Of a DNA stretch of 64,000 bases, positions 37,817 to 47,484 are shown in pieces. How positions within the stretch are numbered: the first letter of the stretch is position 1; every line of letters starts with the position of its first letter. Where the stretch lies: assembly GCA_040754395.1 (NCBI GenBank), contig JBFMCL010000003.1, positions 91,464 to 155,463 of the forward strand, in the 5' to 3' direction. The position numbers and the translations under genes are program-made. The DNA comes from Nitrospirota bacterium. Lineage in GTDB: Bacteria > Nitrospirota > Thermodesulfovibrionia > Thermodesulfovibrionales > SM23-35. The notes below the pieces were generated by a model that searched no databases, had not been told where the DNA came from, and saw nothing but the letters and a program-made list of their open reading frames with translations.

Positions 37817-38518
37817 ATGGTTGACAATGCGCTTTTCGAAAATATCAAGAACATCTACAGAAAAATCTCATCTGCTGCGATTCGCTCCGGAAGATCTCCG
37901 TTTGATGTGCAGCTCGTTGCAGTCACAAAAACCATCAGGTTTGAGAGGATCAGGGAGGCTGTTGACCTCGGACTCAGGACATTCGGAGAAAACAGGGTAC
38001 AGGAAGCACAGAAAAAAATTACTGATTGCAGATTGCAGTGCGCTGACTGTAATGTAGAATGGCATATGATAGGCCATCTCCAGAAAAATAAGGCAAAGAT
38101 GGCGGTTCAGCTCTTTGACCTGATTCATTCGCTCGATTCTGCCGAACTGGCGGAAGAAGTGAACAGGTTCGCAGGAAAATACGGCAAACTCCAGCGCATA
38201 CTGATAGAGGTGAAGCTTTCGGAAGAAAAGTCCAAACATGGCGTGGTAAAAGAAGGTCTTATGGATTTAATCACAGCTGTTTCGAAAATGGAGCACCTGA
38301 AGCTCGAGGGGCTCATGACCATTCCCCCGTTCTTTGAAGACCCCGCCCTGGCAAGACCGTACTTTACTGAACTGAGAAGGTTGAGAGACACCGTGGAAGG
38401 AGCTGGATACCAACTGCCCGAACTCTCAATGGGCATGACAAACGACTTTGAAGTTGCCATCCTTGAGGGAGCGACTATGGTCAGGGTCGGAACCGGGATA
38501 TTCGGCGAAAGGGAATGA
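37817..38518 (+). CDS. PLP homeostasis protein, YggS/PROSC family
   Basis: 233 residues, full length. Signature blocks are QLVAVTKTIRFERI (with the PLP-binding Lys), FGENRVQEAQKKI, WHMIGHLQKNK and LSMGMTNDFEVAILEGATMVRVGTGIFG. The fold is that of fold-type III PLP enzymes without known catalysis; the protein buffers pyridoxal phosphate and affects amino-acid and keto-acid pools. It is the first gene of a tight cluster with proC, yggT and divIVA, a widespread arrangement. Confidence 0.93.
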   Translation: MVDNALFENIKNIYRKISSAAIRSGRSPFDVQLVAVTKTIRFERIREAVDLGLRTFGENRVQEAQKKITDCRLQCADCNVEWHMIGHLQKNKAKMAVQLFDLIHSLDSAELAEEVNRFAGKYGKLQRILIEVKLSEEKSKHGVVKEGLMDLITAVSKMEHLKLEGLMTIPPFFEDPALARPYFTELRRLRDTVEGAGYQLPELSMGMTNDFEVAILEGATMVRVGTGIFGERE

Positions 38519-38519
38519 A

Positions 38520-39311
38520 ATGGTAATCGGTTTTATCGGCGGAGGCAATATGGCCGAGGCATTAGTCAAGGGATTGATCCGGGGCGGAAAGAAGGATATT
38601 ATTGTCTCCGAACCGAGAGAAGACCGTCGCGTGTTCCTTGAAAACACCTATGGGATAACGACCACTCCTGATAACAAAGAAGTTCTCAGGGGATGCAATG
38701 TGATCGTCCTTGCGATAAAGCCTCAAAACATGGACGATGTTACTGCAGAATTTGCCGGCAGCGTCTCAGAGGATAAAATTATCGTATCCATAGCCGCCGG
38801 CATAACGATTGCATACCTTTCCGAAAGACTCAGGACATCGAAAATTATCAGGGTAATGCCGAATACTCCCGCGCTCGTGCAGGAAGGAATGTCGGTCTTA
38901 TCCCTCTGCGAATGCATTCCTGACCGTGAAATGGCTTTTATTAGGGACATTTTTATGTCTGTCGGGAAGGTTTTGATACTGCCGGAGAAACACATGGATG
39001 CAGTAACCGCTCTTTCTGGAAGCGGTCCGGCGTTCATTGCCCTGTTTGCCGAGAGCATGGCAGAGGCCGGAGTTGCTGCAGGGCTGAGCAGGGAAGACGC
39101 TGCAGAACTCGCGGTACAGACCCTTATAGGCACCGCGAAGCTTCTTGAGACAGGCATGCCTCCGGACAAGCTCAGGGAAATGGTTACATCACCCGGCGGG
39201 ACCACTGCAGCAGGGCTTGCCGCGTTCGAACAGAAAGGGATAGGAGATATTGTGACTGCTGCCATTATGGCAGCAAGAGACAGATCAATTGAACTGGGGA
39301 GAAAGAAATAA
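38520..39311 (+). CDS. proC: Pyrroline-5-carboxylate reductase
   Basis: 263 residues from the ATG at 38520, one base after the yggS stop; the open frame upstream overlaps yggS and is ignored. NAD(P)-binding Rossmann start VIGFIGGGNMAEALVKGLI, then VMPNTPALVQEGMS and the C-terminal proC signature LREMVTSPGGTTAAGL. It makes proline from pyrroline-5-carboxylate. It is immediately followed by yggT with no spacer. Confidence 0.95.
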   Translation: MVIGFIGGGNMAEALVKGLIRGGKKDIIVSEPREDRRVFLENTYGITTTPDNKEVLRGCNVIVLAIKPQNMDDVTAEFAGSVSEDKIIVSIAAGITIAYLSERLRTSKIIRVMPNTPALVQEGMSVLSLCECIPDREMAFIRDIFMSVGKVLILPEKHMDAVTALSGSGPAFIALFAESMAEAGVAAGLSREDAAELAVQTLIGTAKLLETGMPPDKLREMVTSPGGTTAAGLAAFEQKGIGDIVTAAIMAARDRSIELGRKK

Positions 39312-39620
39312 ATGTTTATATTTGCGAATTTCCTTATTGCTGTAGGTTCGATTCTTAACATCCTGCTCACACTCTACATGTGGGTGGTGATTATTTCCGC
39401 TCTCATAAGCTGGGTGAATCCGGATCCATACAATCCCATTGTCAGGTTTCTGCACGCTGCAACAGATCCTGTGTTACGACCTATCAGAAGGGCGATAGGA
39501 AACAGGCTGGGGATTTTCGATATATCCCCCATGGTAGTTATTCTCGGCATATTGTTCGTTAAGTATTTCATAGTGCAATCTTTAATAGAATTTGCCTACA
39601 GACTGAAAGGAGGCATATAG
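39312..39620 (+). CDS. YggT-family membrane protein
   Basis: 102 residues with two membrane segments (about 6-35 and 72-95) around the conserved loop SWVNPDPYNPIVRFLHAATD and DPVLRPIRR, the YGGT signature. Related proteins in plants and bacteria influence membrane protein insertion or organisation; in many bacteria the gene lies between proC/yggS and divIVA, as here. The exact role is not known. Confidence 0.9.
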   Translation: MFIFANFLIAVGSILNILLTLYMWVVIISALISWVNPDPYNPIVRFLHAATDPVLRPIRRAIGNRLGIFDISPMVVILGILFVKYFIVQSLIEFAYRLKGGI

Positions 39621-39622
39621 AT

Positions 39623-40102
39623 ATGAGGATTACGCCGCTTGATATCCAGCAGAAACAGTTCCCGATGAAATTACGGGGGTTTGACGTTGAAGAAGTCTAC
39701 GCGTTCCTCGAAGTCATCAGGGAAGAGATGGAGGACCTTCTCCGGGAAAATGCCACGGTGAAGGAAAACGTACAGCGGCTGGAAAGCCAGATAAAAGAAT
39801 ACAGGGATATGGAAACAACATTGCGGGAAACCCTTTTAACCGCCCAGCAGATGGTGGAGGACTACAAAACCAATGCGAGAAAAGAGGCTGAACTTCTGGT
39901 CAAGGAAGCGGAACTCAAGGCAGATTCCATTCTGAAGGAAGCCCAGGAAAAAGTCATAAAAATCCATGAGGATATTGTCGACCTGAAAGGCATAAGGCGG
40001 CATTTCAAAGAGGAGGTAAAAAGGCTGGTCGAGAGCCATCTGAAGATGCTCGAGTTTGACAGGGAAAGAGAAGAGGAGGAGGGAGGCATAAAAGAAGAAT
40101 GA
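39623..40102 (+). CDS. divIVA: DivIVA-domain coiled-coil protein
   Basis: 159 residues. The N-terminal crossed-loop motif is present (MRITPLDIQQKQFPMKLRGF then DVEEVYAFLEVI), followed by a long coiled coil (about 35-150) that is strongly charged and ends EEEEGGIKEE. DivIVA proteins bind curved membranes at poles or septa and recruit partners. Its presence in an otherwise Gram-negative gene set is common in deep-branching phyla. The stop overlaps hisS by 4 bp. Confidence 0.9.
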   Translation: MRITPLDIQQKQFPMKLRGFDVEEVYAFLEVIREEMEDLLRENATVKENVQRLESQIKEYRDMETTLRETLLTAQQMVEDYKTNARKEAELLVKEAELKADSILKEAQEKVIKIHEDIVDLKGIRRHFKEEVKRLVESHLKMLEFDREREEEEGGIKEE

Positions 40103-41343
40103 AGTATCATGCCCTGAAGGGTGTCCATGACATCTTCCCGCCTGACATCTTCATATGGCAAAAAGTCGAAGAAGCTGCGCACGAAATATTCACGGTTTTC
40201 GGGTTCCAGGAACTGAGGGCACCGATTATTGAATCCACGGAGATTTTCACCCGCAGCATCGGTGAAACCACCGATATCGTGGAAAAGGAAATGTACACAT
40301 TTGTCGATAAGGCCGGAAGACCCGTTACCCTCCGCCCCGAGGGCACTGCCCCTGTCGTAAGAAGTTATGTAGAAAACCACCTCTACAATCTGCCGGCTCC
40401 CCAGAAATTCTTCTATTCCGGTCCCATGTTCAGATACGAAAGACCCCAGGCAGGCAGGTTCAGGCAGTTCTTCCAGATTGGCGCAGAGGCATTCGGTGTG
40501 GGCGAACCGAAAATTGATGCAGAGATTCTCTCAATGCTCAGACTTTTTTTCGAGAGAATCGGCCTGAAAGGTCTCAGTTTCCAGGTAAATTCAATCGGCT
40601 GTCAGGAATGCAGGCCGGGATACCGGGAGGCGCTTGTGACGTTTTTCTCGGAACGTCTTGAAGGTCTCTGCCCGGACTGCAGAAGGCGGTATGGCCATAA
40701 TCCCCTGAGAATACTCGACTGCAAAGTCGCAACATGCATACAACTAAGAAACGGTGCACCACAGGTTACCGACTCCCTGTGCAGTGCATGCCGGGAACAT
40801 TTCACTGACTTCCGCGCATTTCTGGATTTGCTTGATATCCCGCATGTGATAAACCCTGATATGGTAAGGGGGCTTGACTACTATACACGGACAACCTTTG
40901 AGGTTACCTGTGAACATCTCGGTGCACAGAATGCCGTAGCAGCGGGCGGACGCTATGACAGGCTGGTGGAAGATTTCGGGGGACCTCCGACCCCCGCAAT
41001 CGGTTTTGCAATCGGCATGGAGAGAGTCACTTCGCTTGTGAGGTCATCCGTCGACGATAACATCCCTGTTCCTTCGGTTTTCATTGCCACAATCGGCGAC
41101 ACTGCAGCAAAAGAAGGACTGCGCCTTGCCGACAGGCTCAGGGAAAATGGCATCTGGGCTGAACTCGGGTATGCGGGGAACTCCCTGAAAAGTCAGTTAA
41201 GGAGAGCGGACAGGCTGTCTGCCGACTATGTATTCATCCTGGGAGACGATGAAATACAATCCGGAAAACTAAAGTGGAAGCGCCTCGCTGACGGCACACA
41301 GGGCGAGGTCAAGTCGGACGAAGTCCAGGGTTTTTTCAGATAA
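40099..41343 (+). CDS. hisS: Histidyl-tRNA synthetase
   Basis: 414 residues, normal length. Class II motifs: motif 1 region around ELRAPIIESTEIFTRSIGE, motif 2 MFRYERPQAGRFRQFFQIG, histidine-specific loops LRPEGTAP and GLDYYTRTTFEV, motif 3 PAIGFAIGMERV. The insertion contains the Cys pairs often seen in bacterial HisRS (GLCPDCRRR, ILDCKVATC, SLCSACREH). The C-terminal anticodon-binding domain is complete. It overlaps divIVA by ATGA and converges on the Crp/Fnr gene with only 7 bp between. Confidence 0.96.
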   Translation: MKYHALKGVHDIFPPDIFIWQKVEEAAHEIFTVFGFQELRAPIIESTEIFTRSIGETTDIVEKEMYTFVDKAGRPVTLRPEGTAPVVRSYVENHLYNLPAPQKFFYSGPMFRYERPQAGRFRQFFQIGAEAFGVGEPKIDAEILSMLRLFFERIGLKGLSFQVNSIGCQECRPGYREALVTFFSERLEGLCPDCRRRYGHNPLRILDCKVATCIQLRNGAPQVTDSLCSACREHFTDFRAFLDLLDIPHVINPDMVRGLDYYTRTTFEVTCEHLGAQNAVAAGGRYDRLVEDFGGPPTPAIGFAIGMERVTSLVRSSVDDNIPVPSVFIATIGDTAAKEGLRLADRLRENGIWAELGYAGNSLKSQLRRADRLSADYVFILGDDEIQSGKLKWKRLADGTQGEVKSDEVQGFFR

Positions 41344-41350
41344 TATCCTT

Positions 41351-42034
41351 TTACACCCTCTGTAAAAATTTGGATTTCATGCATATCAGCCTGTTCTTGA
41401 GGATGCTGATTTCCCCTTCCTTCTGCCACTTGTCCAGTATCCTTGTCACTGTCTCGCGTGTCAATCCTGACATGTCAGCGATTTCCTGATGCGTCAGTTT
41501 CAGATTCAGAATAATACCATCCGCGGTTGCGTTGCCGTTTTTGTGAGAAAGCATCAGGAACAGCATTTTTACCCTATCTGCCGCGTTTTTGGCATTGAGG
41601 ATATATATCCTTTCCCACGATTCCCGAAGTCTGGCGCAAAAAATATGCAGCATTTTTTCGAGCACCTTGCTCTGGGTTATCAGCAACGAGAAGAAATCTT
41701 TCTTGGAAATAAAGGCGATGAGCGAATCCTCCAGTGTCTGGACAGTCGCCGGTGATGTTTTTCCGTCTATGAGAGACACTTCGCCGAAGAAGTCTTCCGC
41801 TTTATGCACTGCGAGTATTACCTCTTTACCATCCTCTGTCGTCTGGATTACCTTCACCTTTCCGAACAGAATGATGTACATGTATTCGTTGGTATCTTCC
41901 TCGCGCAGGACCACATCGTTCTTCTTGAATTCCTCGATCGAGATTTTTTGGACTATCCGCGTAAGTTCCTCGTCTGAGAGTGCGGAAAAAAGCTGGACAT
42001 TTTTCAGGAAGTCAATTTTGATATTTTCTGTCAT
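41351..42034 (-). CDS. Crp/Fnr-family transcription regulator
   Basis: 227 residues. The N-terminal cyclic-nucleotide-binding fold (about 10-125; FGEVSLIDGKTSPATVQTLE) lacks the N-terminal Cys cluster of FNR, so it is not an oxygen-sensing Fe-S protein of that type. The HTH LTHQEIADMSGLTRETVTRIL (about 176-196) is a standard Crp winged helix. It may respond to a nucleotide or another ligand. It stands alone, with a long 5' region (42035-42290) that contains a hairpin. Confidence 0.9.
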   Translation of the reverse strand: MTENIKIDFLKNVQLFSALSDEELTRIVQKISIEEFKKNDVVLREEDTNEYMYIILFGKVKVIQTTEDGKEVILAVHKAEDFFGEVSLIDGKTSPATVQTLEDSLIAFISKKDFFSLLITQSKVLEKMLHIFCARLRESWERIYILNAKNAADRVKMLFLMLSHKNGNATADGIILNLKLTHQEIADMSGLTRETVTRILDKWQKEGEISILKNRLICMKSKFLQRV

Positions 42035-42112
42035 GGTTCAATACAGTCTCTGACAGCAAATTCAGCCGGATCTGCGCATTTCACAAACTATATGGTGCGC
42101 CTATCAATTGCA

Positions 42113-42165
42113 AATACCATTTCCGCAGGGAGAAGCCTAAAGCTTACCAGAAGGAAAATGGTATT
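42113..42165. repeat. Long inverted repeat upstream of the Crp/Fnr gene
   Basis: AATACCATTTCC (42113-42124) pairs with GGAAAATGGTATT (42153-42165), 12 pairs with one bulged A, around a 28-nt loop. It lies 79 bp upstream of the regulator's ATG. It could be a hairpin in the leader or two distant half-sites for an autoregulator; there is no U-tract. Confidence 0.45.
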
Positions 42166-42290
42166 GTTCCCCAGTACATATAGTATAACCGATACAGACA
42201 TAATCGTACATCAGGCCGGGAGGTTCTATCCGGAGACAGGATAAAATATGACAGGGAACTGCATAGTACAGGAAGGCATTCTGCAGTTCT

Positions 42291-43730
42291 TCAGCCGACT
42301 ATATCGAGCTTTCTGACCCTCAACTCAACCCCCAGTTCCGCTGCAATCTTCCGGCATTTTCCAATGTCAACATCCGGAACGGAAACGACAGTTGCCTGCA
42401 CCTGGGGAATATGCCTTTTTGCCTCCCGTATGAAAGAAATGACCGCATTGAATGCATCCCTGAATGAAGGTCTGCAGATCCTGTTGTATGTTGCTTCGTC
42501 ATGGGCATCAAGGCTCACTGAAATGCTGTCAACAAGACCCTGCAACTCCGGAAGAATATTTCTGCCGTATATGAGGTTGCCGTGCCCGTTGGTATTGATC
42601 CGCACCCTGCCGTTTTTCTGCTTTATCCACTCTGCCAGATTCCTGACAACGTCCAGCCGCAGAAGAGGTTCACCATATCCGCAGAAAACCACCTCATGAT
42701 AACGGGTCGGATCACCGACAGCACTCTTTAACTCCTCCAGGGTTGGTTCAAGAGCAAGCCTCAGGTTGTGGCCCTTCACATAATCAGACTGAAACCGGAT
42801 GCAGAAAGAACAGGTATTTGTACACCGGTTGGTAATATTCAGATAGAGGCTGTTCCGTATCTGGTAAGCGACCTCTCCTTCTGCAGGGACGGAACCGATC
42901 CGGAACAGACGTTTTGCATTGAGTGTGGTAATCCTTGCAATATCCTCTGCCGAAACCTCTCTCAGCACCGCAATCGCGTGCGCCGTATGCACAATATATG
43001 CGGGCTCATTCCGACTTCCCCTGAAAGGCTCCGGAGTCAGATAGGGGGCATCAGTCTCGATCAGAAGATGATCATCCGGAATATTTGCTGCAATCTCTTT
43101 CAGTTTCCCCGCTTTCCTGAACGTCACCGGTCCCGCAATTGATATGTGGAACCCCATGGATATGACCTTTTCGGCCATCTCACGGTCCCCGGAAAAACAG
43201 TGGAAGACCCCGCTTGTTACCCCTGATTCTCTCACAATATCAAGCGTGTCCCTTTTCGCCTCTCTGCTGTGAATAACCACCGGAAGGCTGAGGTCTTTGG
43301 CAAGCTGAAGCTGCTGTACAAAAACCTCTCGCTGGATATGGCGGGGGGAATTGTCATAATGGTAGTCAAGACCGATTTCTCCGATTGCGACAACCTTAGG
43401 CTTCCTCTGGATTTCCGCAGCATATTCACCGTTCACACTCCCCTCCCTGGCAGAAGGGAAATCGGGAGAAAACGCGGCCCATTGTTTAATCTGATTGAAG
43501 ATATCAGCAGTAAAATCCTTTGCGTCATGGGGATGAAATCCGACTGTTGAATAGATGCTCTCATATTGTTTCGACAGCTCGATCCCTCCGGTATTGCCTG
43601 CCATATCAGATCCGATTGTGATTATTGCCTCAATGCCTGCGTTCCTTGCCCGCCGGATGACTTCATCGCGGTCATGATCGAATGCGTCCATCTCCAGATG
43701 GCAATGGGTATCGATAAGTCCGTGAGGCAT
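42291..43730 (-). CDS. TatD-family hydrolase fused to a radical SAM domain
   Basis: 479 residues from the ATG at 43730; the frame is open to 43895 but that part overlaps apgM. The N-terminal ~265 residues are TatD: GLIDTHCHLEMDAFDHDRDE (metal His pair), VGFHPHDAKDF, AIGEIGLDYHYD, PVVIHSREA, GVFHCFSGD and LLIETDAPYL. The rest is a radical SAM domain with CxxxCxxC in NRCTNTCSFCIRF (about 290) and CGYGEPLLRLD. TatD-linked radical SAM proteins are known as separate or fused genes (a TIGRFAM describes the linked form). The reaction is unknown; TatD itself is a 3'-5' exonuclease in quality control. Confidence 0.88.
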   Translation of the reverse strand: MPHGLIDTHCHLEMDAFDHDRDEVIRRARNAGIEAIITIGSDMAGNTGGIELSKQYESIYSTVGFHPHDAKDFTADIFNQIKQWAAFSPDFPSAREGSVNGEYAAEIQRKPKVVAIGEIGLDYHYDNSPRHIQREVFVQQLQLAKDLSLPVVIHSREAKRDTLDIVRESGVTSGVFHCFSGDREMAEKVISMGFHISIAGPVTFRKAGKLKEIAANIPDDHLLIETDAPYLTPEPFRGSRNEPAYIVHTAHAIAVLREVSAEDIARITTLNAKRLFRIGSVPAEGEVAYQIRNSLYLNITNRCTNTCSFCIRFQSDYVKGHNLRLALEPTLEELKSAVGDPTRYHEVVFCGYGEPLLRLDVVRNLAEWIKQKNGRVRINTNGHGNLIYGRNILPELQGLVDSISVSLDAHDEATYNRICRPSFRDAFNAVISFIREAKRHIPQVQATVVSVPDVDIGKCRKIAAELGVELRVRKLDIVG

Positions 43731-43801
43731 AATGCGTAACGTTTCAGAGGCGTTTTTCTTCAATTGATGTTTTACTCCCTGCGAGAAACCTGTGGAGTAT
43801 G

Positions 43802-45010
43802 CTAAGCCCCGAACTTCTTGAGTCTGCCTGCATTGGCAAGGGCCAGCGGCATGAGATTCACCGTAGGGAATATCCCGAATTCTCCTCTCAGACATTCCCT
43901 CTCGGAAAATTCCCTGCAGATACCGCCAAGCACATACGAAGACTTAAGAAGCGCTGGCACCGGATGCCAGCTGTGGCTTTTGAGAACCGCTGGAGTTGAA
44001 TGATCTCCGGTGACAAGCAGGACATCTGGATTCAGTTCGGTAAATTCGGGGACAAATGTATCAAATTCTTCAATCTTGGAGACTTTGCCCTGAAAGTTGC
44101 CGTCTTCACCATAGGAATCGACTTTTTTCACATGCATGAAAAAAAAGTCATAGTCATTGTAGTGTTTTTTCAGGAAATCAATTTCCTCCCGTATATCTCC
44201 CTTCAGTTCCGGAGCATCCATCCCGATCAGCCGCGCAAGACCCCGGTACATCGGATATACCGCTATGCATAATGCCTTCAGTCCATACACATCGCTGAAA
44301 TGGGGGATATCAGGCACCTGGGAAAACCCCCTGAGCAGGACAGAGTTCGCCTTTTGCTCATGCTGGATGATTGCCGAAATAGCAGCGATAAGCTTATCAG
44401 TAACCCTCGCAACTTTCCCGGCTGCCTCAGTTTCAGCAGTCACAGGCAGGGGAGCCTTTCCTGTTTGCTGCGGATCAGTATCTCTTATGTCCCCAGAACC
44501 TTTTGGCAGAGGCTCAGGGAATCTGAGCACCACAGCCATCCTGTGTTCCATACCCGGAGCAAAGATTATCTCCGCATCATCTATTTTCTGTATCTTCTCC
44601 TGCAGTAACCTGGTTATTTTTTTGCTTTCCCGTGTCGGAATCCTGCCTGCACGCCTGTCTTTTACGAGACCATTCTCGACAGTTGCGTAATTGACCCGTA
44701 TTGCGATATCTGTCTTCTTGAGCGCAACACCAAGGCCAAGGGCCTCGAGCACTCCTCTCCCGATCTGCCATTCAATGGGGTCATAGCCAAACAGTGAAAG
44801 ATGGCCGGGACCGCTTCCGGGAGTAATCCCCATCGCAACCGGCAGATGGAGACCGCAGGCAGAGGCTGCTGCAAGTAAATCAAGGTGCGGTGTGCGTGCC
44901 GTGTCAAGCTCTGTCTTCCCGTTCACCGGAAGCCCGCCAATACCATCGAGCACAATAAGAAGTATTTTGGTAGAATTTTTCTGAATCAACCCCCTGACAA
45001 GATTCTGCAT
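43802..45010 (-). CDS. apgM: 2,3-bisphosphoglycerate-independent phosphoglycerate mutase, archaeal type
   Basis: 402 residues. It interconverts 3- and 2-phosphoglycerate. The start ILLIVLDGIGGLPVNGKTEL, the nucleophile region GITPGSGPGHLSLFGYDP and GDHSTPAVLKSHSWHPVP (metal ligands) are those of the ApgM branch of the alkaline-phosphatase superfamily. This branch is typical of archaea and also of anaerobic bacteria such as Nitrospirota and Thermotogota relatives. The gene lies 5 bp after the chemoreceptor gene in the long hdrA operon. Confidence 0.93.
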   Translation of the reverse strand: MQNLVRGLIQKNSTKILLIVLDGIGGLPVNGKTELDTARTPHLDLLAAASACGLHLPVAMGITPGSGPGHLSLFGYDPIEWQIGRGVLEALGLGVALKKTDIAIRVNYATVENGLVKDRRAGRIPTRESKKITRLLQEKIQKIDDAEIIFAPGMEHRMAVVLRFPEPLPKGSGDIRDTDPQQTGKAPLPVTAETEAAGKVARVTDKLIAAISAIIQHEQKANSVLLRGFSQVPDIPHFSDVYGLKALCIAVYPMYRGLARLIGMDAPELKGDIREEIDFLKKHYNDYDFFFMHVKKVDSYGEDGNFQGKVSKIEEFDTFVPEFTELNPDVLLVTGDHSTPAVLKSHSWHPVPALLKSSYVLGGICREFSERECLRGEFGIFPTVNLMPLALANAGRLKKFGA

Positions 45011-45015
45011 CCAGC

Positions 45016-47184
45016 CTATACCTTGAACCTTGCCATCGATTCCCTGAGAATCTGGGCAGTGCTGGAAAGCTGAGCTGCTGATGCTGAAAGCTCTTCCATT
45101 GCGGCTGTCTGCTCTTCCGAAGAAGCAGAGGCTTCCTCCGCAGAGCTTGCCGTCTCTGCAGCAGATCCAGCGATGCTCTCGATCTGTCTCACGATATTCT
45201 GCACCTCAGAGGCTATTTCGCTGAGCTGATGACTGACCTCGCCGATCATAAAGACGCCTGACTCCATTTCTTTTTTGCCTTCCTGCACGGAGTTCACGGC
45301 CTCTTCGGTCTCATTCTGCACCTCTTTTATTATTTTTGCTATTTCCCGGGCTGAATTTGCGGAATTCTCTGCGAGTTTCCTCACTTCATCCGCCACAACC
45401 GCAAAACCATGCCCTGACTCTCCGGCTCTTGCAGCCTCGATTGCAGCGTTCAGAGACAGGAGGTTGGTCTGGAACGCTATCTTGGTAATTACATTGACGA
45501 TCTTCCCGATTTCAGACGAGCGGGATGACAGGCCTCTCATCGCCTGCACGGACCTGTCTGTTGCATTCTGAAGAATTCTTGTCTTGTCAGCCAGCTTCTG
45601 CATGAGCTCGCTGCCTTTCATGGTCGATGTATTTGCTGCCTGTGAAGCTGAGGAAGCACCATGGGAACTCTCAGCAACTGATGATGCGGCCGAAGATATG
45701 AGGGATATCGCGGTGGAGAGCTCGGACAGCGCCCGTGTCGACTGTTTAGTGACAGACGCCATTGAATTGGCAGAGCTCGCCAGCAGGTTTGCCTGTTCGC
45801 GTACCTTATAGGTAAGTTCTTTCAGGGAAGAGATCATCGCATTTGTTGCTTTGCCAAGCTGATTCAGCAGATCATCGCCGGTGTCCTCATTCGCGTTGAC
45901 CGTAAGGTCTCCGGCTGATACCTGCTGGAGAATCATAAAATATTCGGTCAATCCCATGGCGAGATTCATTGAGGTGGAATGCAGTTCTTCAGAGGTATCT
46001 CTGAGGTGTTCAAGCATATGCCGGAACCCGATGCCAAGGGTATCCTTGTCCGAGCGGATATGCAATTCAACATCAAGATTGCCGTTCTTTACTTCTTCAA
46101 TGCAATCCTCAAGTTTTTTGAATTCAGCAATCATGTCATTGGTTACTTTTCCAAGCTGGTTCAAAAGATCATCGCCGGTATCCTCGGAAGCCTTTACATT
46201 GAGGTTGCCAACTGCCAGTTCAGAAATGACCGTAAAGTAATCGCTCATTCCCAGCGCAAGGTTCATTGAGTTGTTGTGGAGCTCATCAACACTGTGTTTG
46301 AGATTCTCGACCATTCGTGAAATCGCAGCAGCAAGCACATCCTTGTCTGACCGTATTTTCACAGTAGCGTCGAGATCGCCTGACGCGATCCTGTCGGCAG
46401 TCGCAGTCAGCTGCTGCAAAGATATGGCCATTCGTGAAAATGCGGACTCCATCTGCCTGATTTCACTTTTGCTCTCCGTATAGATACTGGTTTCTGCAAT
46501 CTCGGGGATGTCGCCTTCAGCTATCCTGTTGGCAGTATCCGTTACCTTTTTCAGCGGGTTCGCGATACTCCCGGTCAGTACCACTGCCAGAAACACAACT
46601 GATATCAGCGAAATGACTATGATGGACCTGGAAACAACCGTTTGCCTCTTGACGGATTTTTCAGTCCGTATTTTATTTTCCGCATACAGCGTTCCGATTC
46701 CCTGCAGGAACGGCTCGTAGACCTTCATCAGTTCGGGGAGAAAAGACTGCCGGACGCGCAAAGAAAGCCTCTCGGCTTCAGCGGTATTTCCCTGTTCCAG
46801 TGCTTTTATGACCGCTTCCCCTGCTTCATGCAATTTCTTGTGAGGCTCTTCAAGAGCCCGGAACAACTCCTGGAGTTCCGGATATGGCACGTTATAGGAA
46901 TAGTACCATGTACCAAAGATGCATTTTTTTGGGTCCAGGGCTCCCTCGAACTTGCCCTTTGATCTCACCACCTCCCTGAGGTTGTCAACCCACCTGTAAT
47001 GCACGACCTCCATTTCCCTCAGTTTTTCTTTCAGTTCGATCAGATTGCTCTTTTTCTCCTCAATCTCCTTCAGCGCAACTATCCCCCGCTGCCAGAATAT
47101 TCCCAGCAGCAAGACCACAAGAAACAGGATACCGAAACTCAACGAGAGTTTCCTGCCGATCGACATATGTTTAAAAAGATCCAT
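45016..47184 (-). CDS. Methyl-accepting chemotaxis protein with CZB-like sensor and duplicated linker
   Basis: 722 residues: TM1 (about 14-32), periplasmic domain with a CZB-like zinc set (HYRW near 57, KCIFGTWYY near 87 and [11 protein letters not shown] near 112-122, giving three His and one Cys), TM2 (about 190-210), HAMP ([18 protein letters not shown]), then two long similar cytoplasmic units, each with 'A.G..(Y)F.....(a)Gn[18 protein letters not shown]' (one from about 305, one from about 400), and a C-terminal signalling domain with the hairpin [18 protein letters not shown]. The domain controls CheA. Position after tusA in the hydrogenase operon suggests redox, sulfur or metal sensing (inference). 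Confidence 0.92.
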   Translation of the reverse strand: MDLFKHMSIGRKLSLSFGILFLVVLLLGIFWQRGIVALKEIEEKKSNLIELKEKLREMEVVHYRWVDNLREVVRSKGKFEGALDPKKCIFGTWYYSYNVPYPELQELFRALEEPHKKLHEAGEAVIKALEQGNTAEAERLSLRVRQSFLPELMKVYEPFLQGIGTLYAENKIRTEKSVKRQTVVSRSIIVISLISVVFLAVVLTGSIANPLKKVTDTANRIAEGDIPEIAETSIYTESKSEIRQMESAFSRMAISLQQLTATADRIASGDLDATVKIRSDKDVLAAAISRMVENLKHSVDELHNNSMNLALGMSDYFTVISELAVGNLNVKASEDTGDDLLNQLGKVTNDMIAEFKKLEDCIEEVKNGNLDVELHIRSDKDTLGIGFRHMLEHLRDTSEELHSTSMNLAMGLTEYFMILQQVSAGDLTVNANEDTGDDLLNQLGKATNAMISSLKELTYKVREQANLLASSANSMASVTKQSTRALSELSTAISLISSAASSVAESSHGASSASQAANTSTMKGSELMQKLADKTRILQNATDRSVQAMRGLSSRSSEIGKIVNVITKIAFQTNLLSLNAAIEAARAGESGHGFAVVADEVRKLAENSANSAREIAKIIKEVQNETEEAVNSVQEGKKEMESGVFMIGEVSHQLSEIASEVQNIVRQIESIAGSAAETASSAEEASASSEEQTAAMEELSASAAQLSSTAQILRESMARFKV

Positions 47185-47219
47185 TGATCATCCTCATAAC
47201 AATGCCTTTGCAGTCTGGG

Positions 47220-47444
47220 TTAAAACTGGATCTGGCAGCGCTTTTTGCCGCCCCCCTCATCCCTGATCCACATTAAGGTCTTTTTCGTTCTGTCACACCA
47301 CTGGCGGACATCCTTCTCGAATGTAGGGCAGTCCGCAGCTACTTCCAGCAGGTCACCTGCTTTCAGTTCTGCCGATTTTGCCGCAATTTTCAGAATTGGC
47401 TGTGGACACCTGAGTCCGTTGCAATCTAATGTTACTGTAGCCAT
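47220..47444 (-). CDS. tusA: TusA-family sulfur carrier protein
   Basis: 74 residues from the ATG at 47444, with AGGAGG upstream; eight further residues upstream are in frame but improbable. TLDCNGLRCPQPILKI holds the family's active Cys (CPxP) and the C-terminal CDRTKK follows. TusA proteins carry persulfide sulfur to tRNA thiolation, cofactor synthesis or dissimilatory sulfur pathways. It lies 40 bp after mvhA; TusA genes accompany hdr genes in sulfur-metabolising bacteria, so a link to HdrA-dependent redox is plausible. Confidence 0.9.
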   Translation of the reverse strand: MATVTLDCNGLRCPQPILKIAAKSAELKAGDLLEVAADCPTFEKDVRQWCDRTKKTLMWIRDEGGGKKRCQIQF

Positions 47445-47484
47445 AAATCCCTCCTTTTTCTCTCTCAAATATTGTTAATGATAT

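Noticed and set aside
43731..43895. N-terminal extension of the TatD-radical SAM protein
   Set aside because: It overlaps the 3' end of apgM and TatD proteins start just before LIDTHCH.
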